Notes under the pieces: generated by a model | What the model was told of the DNA's origin: nothing | What the model saw: the letters and a program-made list of their open reading frames with translations, nothing else | The model's database searches: none | Program-made: the position numbers and the translations under genes | NCBI GenBank assembly: GCA_019323015.1 | Contig: JAHWHY010000013.1 | Coordinates: 1-48,047 of the forward strand | Source of the DNA: Candidatus Woesearchaeota archaeon | GTDB lineage: Archaea > Nanobdellota > Nanobdellia > Woesearchaeales > ARS49 | Direction: 5' to 3' | Length of the DNA: 48,047 nt | Shown: positions 17,341 to 24,436 of the stretch, piece after piece | Layout of the letters: the number at the start of each line of letters is the position of its first letter | Position numbering within the stretch: position 1 is the stretch's first letter

Positions 17341-18252
17341 ATGGAAGAAGATTCAGAAGAGCTTACAAAAGAAGATATTGAAAAGTGGAAAAAGGCTGGC
17401 AAGATTTCAGCAGAAGCTTTGGAATATGGCGGTTCTTTGATAAAGAAAGGCGCTTCTTTACTAGAAGTATCTGATTTAGTCGAGAAAAAGATAAAAGATT
17501 TGGGTGCGATTCCTGCTTTTCCTGTTCAAATCAGCTGCAACCACATTGCTGCGCATTATTGTGCAGATCCAGATGATGAAACAATATTCGAGAATCAAAT
17601 TGCCTGCTTGGATGTAGGCGCTTGTGTTGATGGTGCTATTGGTGATAATGCTTTGACAGTTGATTTGAGCGGCAAGTATTCTGATTTAGTCAAGGCTTCT
17701 AGGGAAGCATTAAACAATGCAATAAAGATTGTGCAGATTGGCACTGAATTAAGGGAGATTGGCAAGACAATTCAGGAGACAATATCCAGTCATGGCTTTT
17801 CTCCTGTAAAGAATCTTAGCGGTCATGGCCTGGATTATTATGATATTCATACAGAGCCTTCTGTTCCTAATTTTGATAATGGCAATGATACTGAAATTGA
17901 ACCTAACATGTGCATTGCTATTGAGCCTTTTGCAACAAATGGTGCAGGTATGATTTATGAGTCAGAGCGTGCAAATATTTTCATGTTAACTAATCCAAAG
18001 CCTGTTCGAAGTCCTTTTGCTAGGGAAATTCTTAAATTTGTTGGTGAAAACTACAAGACTCTTCCTTTCACTACAAGATGGCTTTCAAGAAAGTTTGGCT
18101 TAGGCAAGACTAATTTTGCTTTAAGAGAATTGTTAAAAAATGACATCATCAAGCAATTCCCTCCTTTAGTCGAGAAAAACAAGGGAATGGTTTCTCAGGC
18201 AGAGCATACGTTATTGATTACAGATAAAGTAGAAGTTATAACTAAGCTTTAG
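17341..18252 (+). CDS. map: type II methionine aminopeptidase
   Basis: The protein has 303 residues from the ATG at 17341; a TTG further upstream is unlikely. TATA (AATATAAACC, 17311-17320) is centred 26 bp before this ATG, giving a leaderless mRNA. M24 family signatures are complete: His68 in the S1' wall, metal ligands Asp91 and Asp102 ('DVGACVDGAIGD'), His162 ('GHGLDYYDIH', with His170) and Glu195 ('IAIEPFATNG'), plus the late 'AEHTLL' Glu. The ~60-residue helical insert before the last Glu marks type II (archaeal/eukaryotic). It removes the initiator Met from nascent proteins with a small second residue. Confidence 0.96.
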   Translation: MEEDSEELTKEDIEKWKKAGKISAEALEYGGSLIKKGASLLEVSDLVEKKIKDLGAIPAFPVQISCNHIAAHYCADPDDETIFENQIACLDVGACVDGAIGDNALTVDLSGKYSDLVKASREALNNAIKIVQIGTELREIGKTIQETISSHGFSPVKNLSGHGLDYYDIHTEPSVPNFDNGNDTEIEPNMCIAIEPFATNGAGMIYESERANIFMLTNPKPVRSPFAREILKFVGENYKTLPFTTRWLSRKFGLGKTNFALRELLKNDIIKQFPPLVEKNKGMVSQAEHTLLITDKVEVITKL

Positions 18253-18307
18253 GGTAAGCTTTAAATATTTCTTTTTATTTTTTGCTTGTATAGGGGGTAG
18301 TAATAAA

Positions 18308-18676
18308 ATGGAATTGGATTTTGAAGAAGTGCAGGATGTTGCAAGCAAAGGGCGCTGGTATGGCAGCAGCAGGCAGAAGGACAGGATTGGTATTTACCAG
18401 TATAATTTTCGCATGGACCTGGGAGGCAATGTCATGCTCAGCCTTAGCAAGGCAAAATCACGCAATTCAAGCACTCCGCTGTATTTGTTGAGAGTGTTTG
18501 TAGAAACACAGCATGTACAGACATTTAGCGGTCAGGAAGTCAAGGAATTTTATGACGCAGCTTTAAGAATGGAGCGTGGTGACAGCGCGTATTTAAACGC
18601 AGGAAAAAAAGATAGTTTGATCAGGAAAGTAAGGTCTGAAATCAGAAACGTGAGTGTAAGGGCAGGAATGGATTAA
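18308..18676 (+). CDS. hypothetical basic protein
   Basis: The protein has 122 residues, with no signal peptide or membrane segment and no recognised family. Predicted content is beta-rich in the middle ('GIYQYNFRMDLGGNVMLSL', 'PLYLLRVFVETQHVQTF') with a C-terminal basic helix. GGGGGTAG lies 8 nt before the ATG, a G-rich site also seen ahead of other genes here. Its stop overlaps the convergent winged-helix gene by 4 bp. It follows methionine aminopeptidase by 55 bp with a possible own promoter (CTTTAAATATT). Confidence 0.7.
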   Translation: MELDFEEVQDVASKGRWYGSSRQKDRIGIYQYNFRMDLGGNVMLSLSKAKSRNSSTPLYLLRVFVETQHVQTFSGQEVKEFYDAALRMERGDSAYLNAGKKDSLIRKVRSEIRNVSVRAGMD

Positions 18677-19074
18677 ATCTTAACTCCTAGTTTTCTTAAT
18701 CTTTCTTTCCACATAAGGCCTACTTTCATTAAATCATTAGAGAATTTAGTCGATATCTTGTATGTTTTCTTATATAAATCATAATCAATCAAGCCCATTG
18801 ATTTCATTGGTGTCAATATTCTGTCGTAGAATTGTCTTTTGTTATAACTCAGTTTTGCTTTCTTGCCTTTGTGCATCCCAGAGTCTAAAACAGTTTCATA
18901 CTTGCCATCATGTAATTGCGTTGCAAAATAACTCATCTGTGTTTTTGATATCTCGCCGTTATTCTCGACGATAAATTTTATCAGCTCTTTTGCTACAATC
19001 ACTTGCTGTTCTGTAGAAAAGATTATTTCAAAGATGTCCGACGATAAATTAAACCTGTCAAATAAAATTACCAT
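18673..19074 (-). CDS. winged-helix-like putative transcription regulator divergent from ftsZ
   Basis: The protein has 133 residues from ATG 19074, where GGTG lies 8 nt upstream. A GTG at 19113 would add 13 residues, but it lies before the transcript start predicted from the TATA box (19128-19138). Helices about 24-38 ('QVIVAKELIKFIVENNG') and 40-55 ('ISKTQMSYFATQLHDG'), followed by a basic helix and 'MGLIDYDLYKKTYKIS' as a wing, suggest a winged helix. No named family is recognised. It is divergent from ftsZ across a gap holding ATAGAAA half-sites. A role in ftsZ control is inference from position. Confidence 0.65.
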   Translation of the reverse strand: MVILFDRFNLSSDIFEIIFSTEQQVIVAKELIKFIVENNGEISKTQMSYFATQLHDGKYETVLDSGMHKGKKAKLSYNKRQFYDRILTPMKSMGLIDYDLYKKTYKISTKFSNDLMKVGLMWKERLRKLGVKI

Positions 19075-19145
19075 TCTCTCGCACCTTTCTCTATACCACT
19101 CCCCTAATTTCACAGAGAATAATATTTCCTATATAAATGTTGTGA

Positions 19146-19204
19146 TTTCTATACTGTCATAGAAAATCCCGACATATAGTCAGAAGTATATAAATCTATA
19201 GAAA
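19146..19204. promoter_or_regulatory. ATAGAAA half-sites between the wHTH gene and ftsZ
   Basis: TTTCTAT (19146-19152) and ATAGAAA (19159-19165) form a 7-bp inverted repeat with a 6-bp spacer. It lies next to the minus-strand TATA box. A third ATAGAAA (19198-19204) lies directly against the ftsZ TATA box (TTTATATAT, 19207-19215). The arrangement would let one factor act on both divergent promoters. The binder is unknown. Confidence 0.6.
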
Positions 19205-19271
19205 CATTTATATATGAGTTGATAATTGTTTATATCAGTATACAAAAATATGATATTAGGATACTAAGATT

Positions 19272-19357
19272 GAGAAACGGTCATGATCATCAAAGGCTCT
19301 CCACTGTTTCTCTATGAGACCACCCCCCCCCAAACCCACAAACCCTGGAGAGCCTTT
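19272..19357 (+). ncRNA. structured ftsZ 5' leader with mutually exclusive hairpins
   Basis: Hairpin A: GAGAAACGGT (19272-19281) pairs with ACTGTTTCTC (19303-19312), 10 bp with one G-U. Hairpin B: AAAGGCTCTCCA (19292-19303) pairs perfectly with TGGAGAGCCTTT (19346-19357), 12 bp. B's 5' arm lies in A's loop, and base 19303 is shared, so the two cannot easily coexist. Inside B, GTTTC (19306-19310) can instead pair with GAGAC (19316-19320). A run of nine C follows at 19323-19331. The leader is about 160 nt from the predicted TATA to the start codon. Structure is read directly; a regulatory role is inference. Confidence 0.6.
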
Positions 19358-19399
19358 CCCTTTCATAAAAATAATCAAAGACTAAAGAGGAGGTTTTGA

Positions 19400-20470
19400 G
19401 TGAAAATGGATTTTATTGTGAAAAGCGCAATGGCGCAGGAACCAGCCCAGCAGGAGGCTGACTTTGGACAGGCAAATATTAAGGTTATTGGCGTCGGTGG
19501 TGCTGGTAACAACATGGTTTCTTGGCTGTATAAAAAAGGTATTCGCGGTGCAGAAATAGTCGCTGTGAATACAGACAAGCAGCATATTGATATTTCTTCA
19601 GCAGACCGAAAATTCTTGATAGGTCGCGATTTAACACGTGGACTGGGTTGTGGAGGATATCCACAGCGAGGAGCAGAAGCTGCTCAGGAAAGCATGCTGC
19701 AGATTAAGGAGTCTCTGAGAGCTACAGACATGGTTTTTGTCTGTGCAGGACAAGGAGGCGGAACAGGTACAGGTGCAGCACCAGTTATTGCTTCAGTAGC
19801 AAAAGAGATGGGCGCAATTGTTATTGGTACAGTAACAATGCCGTTTAATATTGAGAGAGCCAGGATTGATAAAGCTGAATTTGGATTGCAGCAGTTAAGA
19901 GAGGTTTGTGACACAGTTATTGTGATTGACAACAACAGGCTTGTATGCATTGCGGGTAACTTGCCAGTACAACAGGCATTTGCAGTGGCAAATGAGCTGA
20001 TTTCAACAATGATCAAGGGAATTGTTGAGACAATTGCAGTTCCAAGCTTGGTTAACTTGGATTATGCAGACGTTAAGGCTATCATGACAAATGGAGGAGT
20101 TGCAGCTATTGGTGTTGGCAGCTCTGACACAAATAACAGGGTTGAAGAGGCTGTTAAAGGCGCATTGAGCAACCCGCTTTTAGACATTAGTTACAAAGGT
20201 GCAACAGGAGCTTTGATTCAGATATGCGGAGGTCCTGACTTAACTTTGGATGAGATAAACAGGGCAGGAGAAATGGTCACTGACAGTATGGATGATGACG
20301 CTAATGTTATCTGGGGAGCTAGAGTCTCAGAAGACATGAAAGGAAAGCTTTTGGTTATGACAATAGTCACAGGCGTCCAGTCACCATGGATACTTGGAAA
20401 AGCAGACCCAACCCAGTCCTCTCCTCAAGCAAAGCATTTCAATGAGGAGTTGGGCATAGAAACTCTTTAA
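19400..20470 (+). CDS. ftsZ: cell-division GTPase FtsZ
   Basis: The protein has 356 residues from GTG 19400, which is 6 nt after GAGGAGG; an ATG two codons later is 12 nt away and less well placed. Tubulin/FtsZ features are complete: 'VIGVGGAGNNMV' near 30-41, the signature loop 'GQGGGTGTGAAPVI' (about 117-130), 'NIERARIDKAEFGL', and T7-loop 'NLDYADVKAIM'. It polymerises at mid-cell with GTP to drive archaeal division. The C-terminus ends soon after the GTPase core with a short tail. It has an unusually long, structured leader and a divergent regulator-like gene. Confidence 0.97.
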   Translation: MKMDFIVKSAMAQEPAQQEADFGQANIKVIGVGGAGNNMVSWLYKKGIRGAEIVAVNTDKQHIDISSADRKFLIGRDLTRGLGCGGYPQRGAEAAQESMLQIKESLRATDMVFVCAGQGGGTGTGAAPVIASVAKEMGAIVIGTVTMPFNIERARIDKAEFGLQQLREVCDTVIVIDNNRLVCIAGNLPVQQAFAVANELISTMIKGIVETIAVPSLVNLDYADVKAIMTNGGVAAIGVGSSDTNNRVEEAVKGALSNPLLDISYKGATGALIQICGGPDLTLDEINRAGEMVTDSMDDDANVIWGARVSEDMKGKLLVMTIVTGVQSPWILGKADPTQSSPQAKHFNEELGIETL

Positions 20471-20478
20471 TTTTTTTT

Positions 20479-21300
20479 CTAATTCTTTTTTATTTTAATA
20501 GCATAAGTACTATTCTCAATCATCCTGTCTTTTTCTAGTGTTTTGACGTAAGCCACAGCATCTTCCACAACAGCCCTGTCAAGATCCTGTGTCCTGAATG
20601 CAAAAGGAAGGAGTAATTTGGTTATTCCTTCTGCATCTATCTTTTGCAGCTTATCAAGATCCATGAAATTAGAAAAAGGAACCGCATCATAAGAGATATT
20701 TTGCTTATTTAATTCTTCTATTACAGTTTCTGCAGTGTTTTCATCAAAAGAAACACCATGAACTCTATCCCAGAATTGTTTCTGCAGTTTTTTTAGCCCG
20801 CTTTTTTCTGAGTCCAGGAAAATCAGCATCTGCCCGTCATCTTGCAGTAATTTTGTATATTTGTTGAACAAGCCATTTATGTCTGCAGAGTAAAGGCAGT
20901 GTGAGAAGAGAATAAAGTCAAATGTGCCGGCGAGGAGGGGTCTTTTTGGAAGATTCTCTAATCGGTCTCGGACATATCCTACTCGCGCAGGTCTATTTTG
21001 TGCACGCAGGGATAATATATTTTCGGTATACCAGACTAATGCTTCTGCTGAAGTGTCATTTGCAATGATTTGCACCTGTGCATGCGGCACTCTTGTCAGT
21101 GCTTCCTTAACTTCATCACCCTGACCGCACCCAACATCTAACATATTTACTATTTCCCGGTCTATTTTGCTGAGCACATCCTCTAGCATTTTTACTTGAT
21201 GTTCTCCTCTTGTGATTATCTTGTGCCAAAAGCCATATACTTCTGCCCAATCATTCTTGTAGAATTCCTCGTACCTGTCTGGCTTATTTTCTGATTTCAT
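20479..21300 (-). CDS. class I SAM-dependent methyltransferase
   Basis: The protein has 273 residues. Motif I 'VNMLDVGCGQGDEV' (51-64) is followed by an acidic strand end 'IIANDTSAEAL' and 'FDFILFSHCLYSAD' (motif IV/post-IV). The layout is the Rossmann-like methyltransferase fold. The C-terminal ~100 residues carry helices and likely the substrate pocket. No specific substrate is recognised; the overall plan resembles small-molecule N-methyltransferases. It converges with ftsZ across 8 bp. Confidence 0.85.
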   Translation of the reverse strand: MKSENKPDRYEEFYKNDWAEVYGFWHKIITRGEHQVKMLEDVLSKIDREIVNMLDVGCGQGDEVKEALTRVPHAQVQIIANDTSAEALVWYTENILSLRAQNRPARVGYVRDRLENLPKRPLLAGTFDFILFSHCLYSADINGLFNKYTKLLQDDGQMLIFLDSEKSGLKKLQKQFWDRVHGVSFDENTAETVIEELNKQNISYDAVPFSNFMDLDKLQKIDAEGITKLLLPFAFRTQDLDRAVVEDAVAYVKTLEKDRMIENSTYAIKIKKN

Positions 21301-21417
21301 GCAGTATAAAATAAGCAGATCTCTTAAAAAATACTGGTATAAACTGTTTAAACAGAGTTAAAACTAACCAAAAATAAAAAAAATCAAAAAAATAAACTAA
21401 TCAGAATTTGTATTAAC

Positions 21418-21705
21418 TTATTCTTCTTTTTCTTCAGATTCTTCTTCTTCAGCAGGAGCTTCTTCTTCAGCTGTTTCTTCAGTAGCTTCTTCTGTAGCTT
21501 CTTCAGCACCAGCTTCGCCCACAGTAACATTAACTGCTTTTGGGCCTCTGTCTCCTTGCTCTACTTCAAAGACAACTGCGTCTCCTTCTTTCAGGGTAAC
21601 GCCTTCTTTTAAGCCAGACTGATGAACAAAGTATTCTTTGCCATCTTCTCCAGCTATAAAGCCGAAGTTTTTGCCTTCGTTATAAAACTTTACTGTTCCT
21701 TTCAT
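21418..21705 (-). CDS. cold-shock-domain protein with acidic tail
   Basis: The protein has 95 residues from ATG 21705, where the usual CSP N-terminus begins ('MKGTVKFYNEGKNFGFIAGE'). GAGG lies upstream; an upstream TTG would add 8 residues. RNP motifs are present ('KNFGFI', 'EYFVHQSG'), then 'DAVVFEVEQGDRGPKAVNV' completes the five-strand barrel at ~66 residues. The last ~28 residues are almost all Glu/Ala. CSPs bind single-stranded RNA/DNA and unwind structure; the acidic tail is an unusual extension that could tune binding. It is divergent from an RGG/CxxC protein gene. Confidence 0.93.
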   Translation of the reverse strand: MKGTVKFYNEGKNFGFIAGEDGKEYFVHQSGLKEGVTLKEGDAVVFEVEQGDRGPKAVNVTVGEAGAEEATEEATEETAEEEAPAEEEESEEKEE

Positions 21706-21881
21706 TTTTCTTATTAACCTCTTTACCAAGTAATTAATCTTGGTAATTTTGTGGATTAACTGGTTGCTCTTTATAAAGTCTTCCTTTTTAGCCCAAAAAG
21801 CTAATGTTTATAAACCCCTCCTGTTTCTCATAGTGTCAGATATAAGAGACTTAAGGTTTCTTATACACCGGAGGAAAAACA

Positions 21882-22124
21882 ATGAGAGAAGATGGTGGCT
21901 TTCGCAGAAAGCGCGAAGGCGGATTTGGTAGAAGGCGCGAAGGCGGATTTAATGGAGGACGTGGAGGCGGCTTCCGAGGAGATCGAGGACCACGTGAAGA
22001 ACATGAAGCAACATGCGCTGAGTGCGGCAAGAAATGCAAGGTTCCGTTTAAGCCAAGCGGAGACAGGCCTGTTTACTGCCAGGAATGCTTCAAGAAAAGA
22101 AGGCCTAGAAGAGACAGATTCTGA
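21882..22124 (+). CDS. CxxC-x17-CxxC zinc-ribbon protein with RGG-type arm
   Basis: The protein has 80 residues. The N-terminal ~40 are Arg/Gly/Phe-rich repeats ('REGGFGRRREGGF', 'GGRGGGFRGDRG'). The C-terminal part carries CAEC-x17-CQEC with 'KVPFKPSGDRPVYC' between, the pattern of the small CxxC-x17-CxxC domain family. The last residues are basic. RGG arms bind RNA and the four Cys should bind one zinc. CGGAGG is 9 nt before the ATG. A TATA-like TTTATAAAC (21808-21816) lies upstream. Pairing with the divergent cold-shock gene suggests RNA-related roles. Confidence 0.88.
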   Translation: MREDGGFRRKREGGFGRRREGGFNGGRGGGFRGDRGPREEHEATCAECGKKCKVPFKPSGDRPVYCQECFKKRRPRRDRF

Positions 22125-22238
22125 TTCTATGGTAAATTAAGTATTTTGCAGCTTTTTTTTTCTTTTATTAATATTATTTTAAGTCGTTCACCTTACCTAA
22201 CCGATATGTATTTATAAATAATGTTCTTTCCTGCTGTC

Positions 22239-23456
22239 ATGAAATACCAAATTATTGTTCCATTGCTCATCTTAAGCATGCTCTTGCTTGGGTGCGCGCC
22301 TGAAATTGAGATTCCAACAACAGACGATACTGGTGCAACTGCTGAAGGTGTTGCAGAGCTTGTCAAGGCAAACAACCAGTTTGGCATTGATATTTATGAT
22401 AACTTAAGCCAAACACCCGGCAATGTTTTCATTTCTCCTTGGAGCTTGGCTAGTGCTTTGTCAATGACTTATGAAGGTGCAAGGGGCCAGACAGCGGATG
22501 AGATGAAAGATGTCCTGCATCTTCCTGATGCAGAAGTTAGGCATTCTTCTTTTGCAAAATTATTCAATGATATAAACAAGAAAGACAAGGATTATCAATT
22601 ATATACTGCGAATGCATTGTGGGCGCAGAAAGACTATCCTTTCTTGCCAGAATACATGAATCTTGTTGAGAAATATTACGCAGGCAAGGCAACTAATGTT
22701 GATTTTGCAGGCAATACAGAGCAGGCAAGACTTACAATCAATAAATGGGTTGAGGACCATACTAATAACAAGATTAAGGAATTGTTTGAGCCAGGCATCT
22801 TAAGTAGTATGACTCGGTTAGTTCTTACTAATGCTATTTATTTTAAGGGAAATTGGGCAAAGCAGTTTGATAAAAGCGCAACTCATGATGCTGATTTCAA
22901 GGTTGACAAAGACACGACTGTTCAGGTTGACATGATGAGCATGCATGATGAGGATTTCAATTATTATGAAGATGATACACTGCAGGTTTTAGAGATGCCT
23001 TATGAAGGTGATGAGTTGTCAATGATGGTTTTGCTTCCAAAAGAAGGGTTAGAAAAAATAGAAAGTACAATAAGCGCAGAAAACATTGATGCTTGGAGAA
23101 ATTCCTTACATCAAGAGTCCTTGGATGTTTACATGCCTAAGTTCACTTTTGAGACAAAATATGGTCTTGTAGGTGTTTTGAAAAAATTGGGAATGCCAAC
23201 TGCTTGCTCTATGGATGCTGATTTCTCTGGCATGGATGGCTCGCAAATACTATTCATCCATTCTGTGATTCATCAGGCTTTTGTTGAGGTGAATGAAGAA
23301 GGCACAGAAGCAGCTGCTGCAACAGGTGTTGAGATGGCTTTTAAGGCAATGCCTATGGTCAAGACTTTTCGCGCAGACCACCCATTCATTTTCCTGATTC
23401 AGGAGAGAAACAGTGGAAATATTTTATTTATGGGAAGGGTTGTTGACCCTTCTTGA
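22239..23456 (+). CDS. serpin lipoprotein (serine protease inhibitor)
   Basis: The protein has 405 residues from ATG 22239. TATA (TTTATAAATA, 22211-22220) is 24 bp upstream, and the peptide then begins with a lipobox ending 'LLLGC' (Cys19). Serpin signatures: 'NVFISPWSLASALSMTYEGA', 'LTNAIYFKGNW', and the reactive loop hinge 'EEGTEAAAATG' (353-363). The loop reads on to 'FRADHPFIFLI' and 'ILFMGRVVDP'. Using P15 = Gly355, P1 is Lys369, suggesting an inhibitor of trypsin- or subtilisin-like proteases. The hinge with small residues indicates an inhibitory serpin. As a surface lipoprotein it could protect the cell from outside proteases. Confidence 0.95.
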   Translation: MKYQIIVPLLILSMLLLGCAPEIEIPTTDDTGATAEGVAELVKANNQFGIDIYDNLSQTPGNVFISPWSLASALSMTYEGARGQTADEMKDVLHLPDAEVRHSSFAKLFNDINKKDKDYQLYTANALWAQKDYPFLPEYMNLVEKYYAGKATNVDFAGNTEQARLTINKWVEDHTNNKIKELFEPGILSSMTRLVLTNAIYFKGNWAKQFDKSATHDADFKVDKDTTVQVDMMSMHDEDFNYYEDDTLQVLEMPYEGDELSMMVLLPKEGLEKIESTISAENIDAWRNSLHQESLDVYMPKFTFETKYGLVGVLKKLGMPTACSMDADFSGMDGSQILFIHSVIHQAFVEVNEEGTEAAAATGVEMAFKAMPMVKTFRADHPFIFLIQERNSGNILFMGRVVDPS

Positions 23457-23467
23457 TTTTCGTATGC

Positions 23468-23559
23468 GCATAGCGCCTGCGAAGTTCTCCATAAGGGACT
23501 CTAGTTAACATAAATCTGGGAAACATTCAGTTAAAGAAGCGAAACGAAGCGCGCTATGC
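23468..23559. repeat. long stem-loop, possible small RNA
   Basis: GCATAGCGC (23468-23476) pairs perfectly with GCGCTATGC (23551-23559), enclosing 74 nt. An inner AGTTC...GGACT hairpin lies near 23483-23500. The 3' stem is followed by ACACA. The local GC is higher than the surrounding intergenic DNA. An H/ACA-like guide RNA or a terminator for the serpin gene are both possible. No snoRNA boxes beyond the trailing ACA are clear. Confidence 0.35.
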
Positions 23560-23600
23560 ACACAATGATTTCAAAAGCTTTAAAAACAATACTGTATTAT

Positions 23601-23621
23601 TTACCTTTCGGGTGAAGGTAA
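23601..23621 (+). promoter_or_regulatory. hairpin over the ribosome site of the 106-residue gene
   Basis: TTACCTT (23601-23607) pairs with AAGGTAA (23615-23621) around the loop TCGGGTG. The 3' arm ends one base before the ATG, and the loop plus arm carry the GGTGAAGG ribosome site. Folding would limit initiation, so a translational control element is plausible. Confidence 0.5.
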
Positions 23622-23622
23622 T

Positions 23623-23943
23623 ATGAATTATGTGGGAGCAAAATATTCATTAGCAAATGGAAAAAGTAAAGGCATAACTAATGACCATTTTGAGATACTT
23701 AAGCGTGCAACAACAGAAGACATACGATATGACGGCATGCTAAGGAAGGAGCATGACGCAGAAGCACCTTCTGGCTGGAGAGTTGAAGAATTTTGGTTTG
23801 AAAACTCAGGATTTACAGAGGCTTGCGAAGACGGTAGGAAAAAAGCAGAGGAAGAAAGTGTTGTATTGCTTCAGGCACAGCCAGGCCTTGCTGAAAGAAC
23901 AGTTCTTTGGCACCCAGATAATTGGCAGCCAGAAGAAGAATAA
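23623..23943 (+). CDS. hypothetical small soluble protein
   Basis: The protein has 106 residues, acidic, with no recognised family, signal or membrane segment. 'GWRVEEFWFENSGFTEACED' and 'RTVLWHPDNWQPEEE' are Trp-rich stretches. The start ATG is preceded by a hairpin that contains the ribosome site. A TATA-like CTTTAAAAAC lies at about 23578-23587. The following membrane-protein gene is in another frame 50 bp downstream. Confidence 0.65.
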   Translation: MNYVGAKYSLANGKSKGITNDHFEILKRATTEDIRYDGMLRKEHDAEAPSGWRVEEFWFENSGFTEACEDGRKKAEEESVVLLQAQPGLAERTVLWHPDNWQPEEE

Positions 23944-23992
23944 TTTATTTTTTAGTAACTTTTTTAAACCAAAACAAGTATTTCTACTCAAT

Positions 23993-24436
23993 ATGAAAAA
24001 GAAACTTGATACTAAGTTCAGCTTGGCTTTAGGCTTGGGCATTCTTGCTTTGGTTTTAGGGGTTGGCTTTCTTGCCTTAAAGTCAGCGTGGATTGCAGTC
24101 AGCATCATCATTTTAGGAATAATACTCCTACTTCTTGCAGTCTTTTTATATAAGCAGCAAGGGAAAAAACATGAAGTTGATTACAAGACTTTGTTCAATG
24201 TGGGCCTTATTTTCTTTGTAATAGGAATGTCTACAAAAAATCCTGGAATGTGGATTATTGGTATTGCATTTTTTGCAATAGGCCTGGCAAATAGAAAAAG
24301 ATGGAAAAAACAGAAGAAATGGTCTAAGTTATCAAAGAAAGAACGCAGGTTTAGGATAATCCTGATTATTCTTCTTGGTATTTTAGTGCTTGCAGGCTTT
24401 GTGGTTTTCTTGCTGGTTAATTATAGAATCATTTAG
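23993..24436 (+). CDS. small polytopic membrane protein
   Basis: The protein has 147 residues from ATG 23993. A longer frame starting at 23753 overlaps the previous gene and is not supported. Helices lie at about 9-28, 32-52, 64-78, 82-98 and 120-144, with a strongly basic loop (about 100-118, 'KRWKKQKKWSKLSKKERRFR'). No family is recognised. It overlaps the convergent cyclase gene by 8 bp. Confidence 0.7.
   Translation: MKKKLDTKFSLALGLGILALVLGVGFLALKSAWIAVSIIILGIILLLLAVFLYKQQGKKHEVDYKTLFNVGLIFFVIGMSTKNPGMWIIGIAFFAIGLANRKRWKKQKKWSKLSKKERRFRIILIILLGILVLAGFVVFLLVNYRII

Noticed and set aside
19375..20016. Minus-strand frames opposite ftsZ
   Set aside because: ftsZ is complete on the plus strand and the reverse frames show no family signal.
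23753..23992. N-terminal extension of the small membrane protein back to 23753
   Set aside because: It overlaps the 106-residue gene in another frame; the natural start is ATG 23993 right before the first helix.
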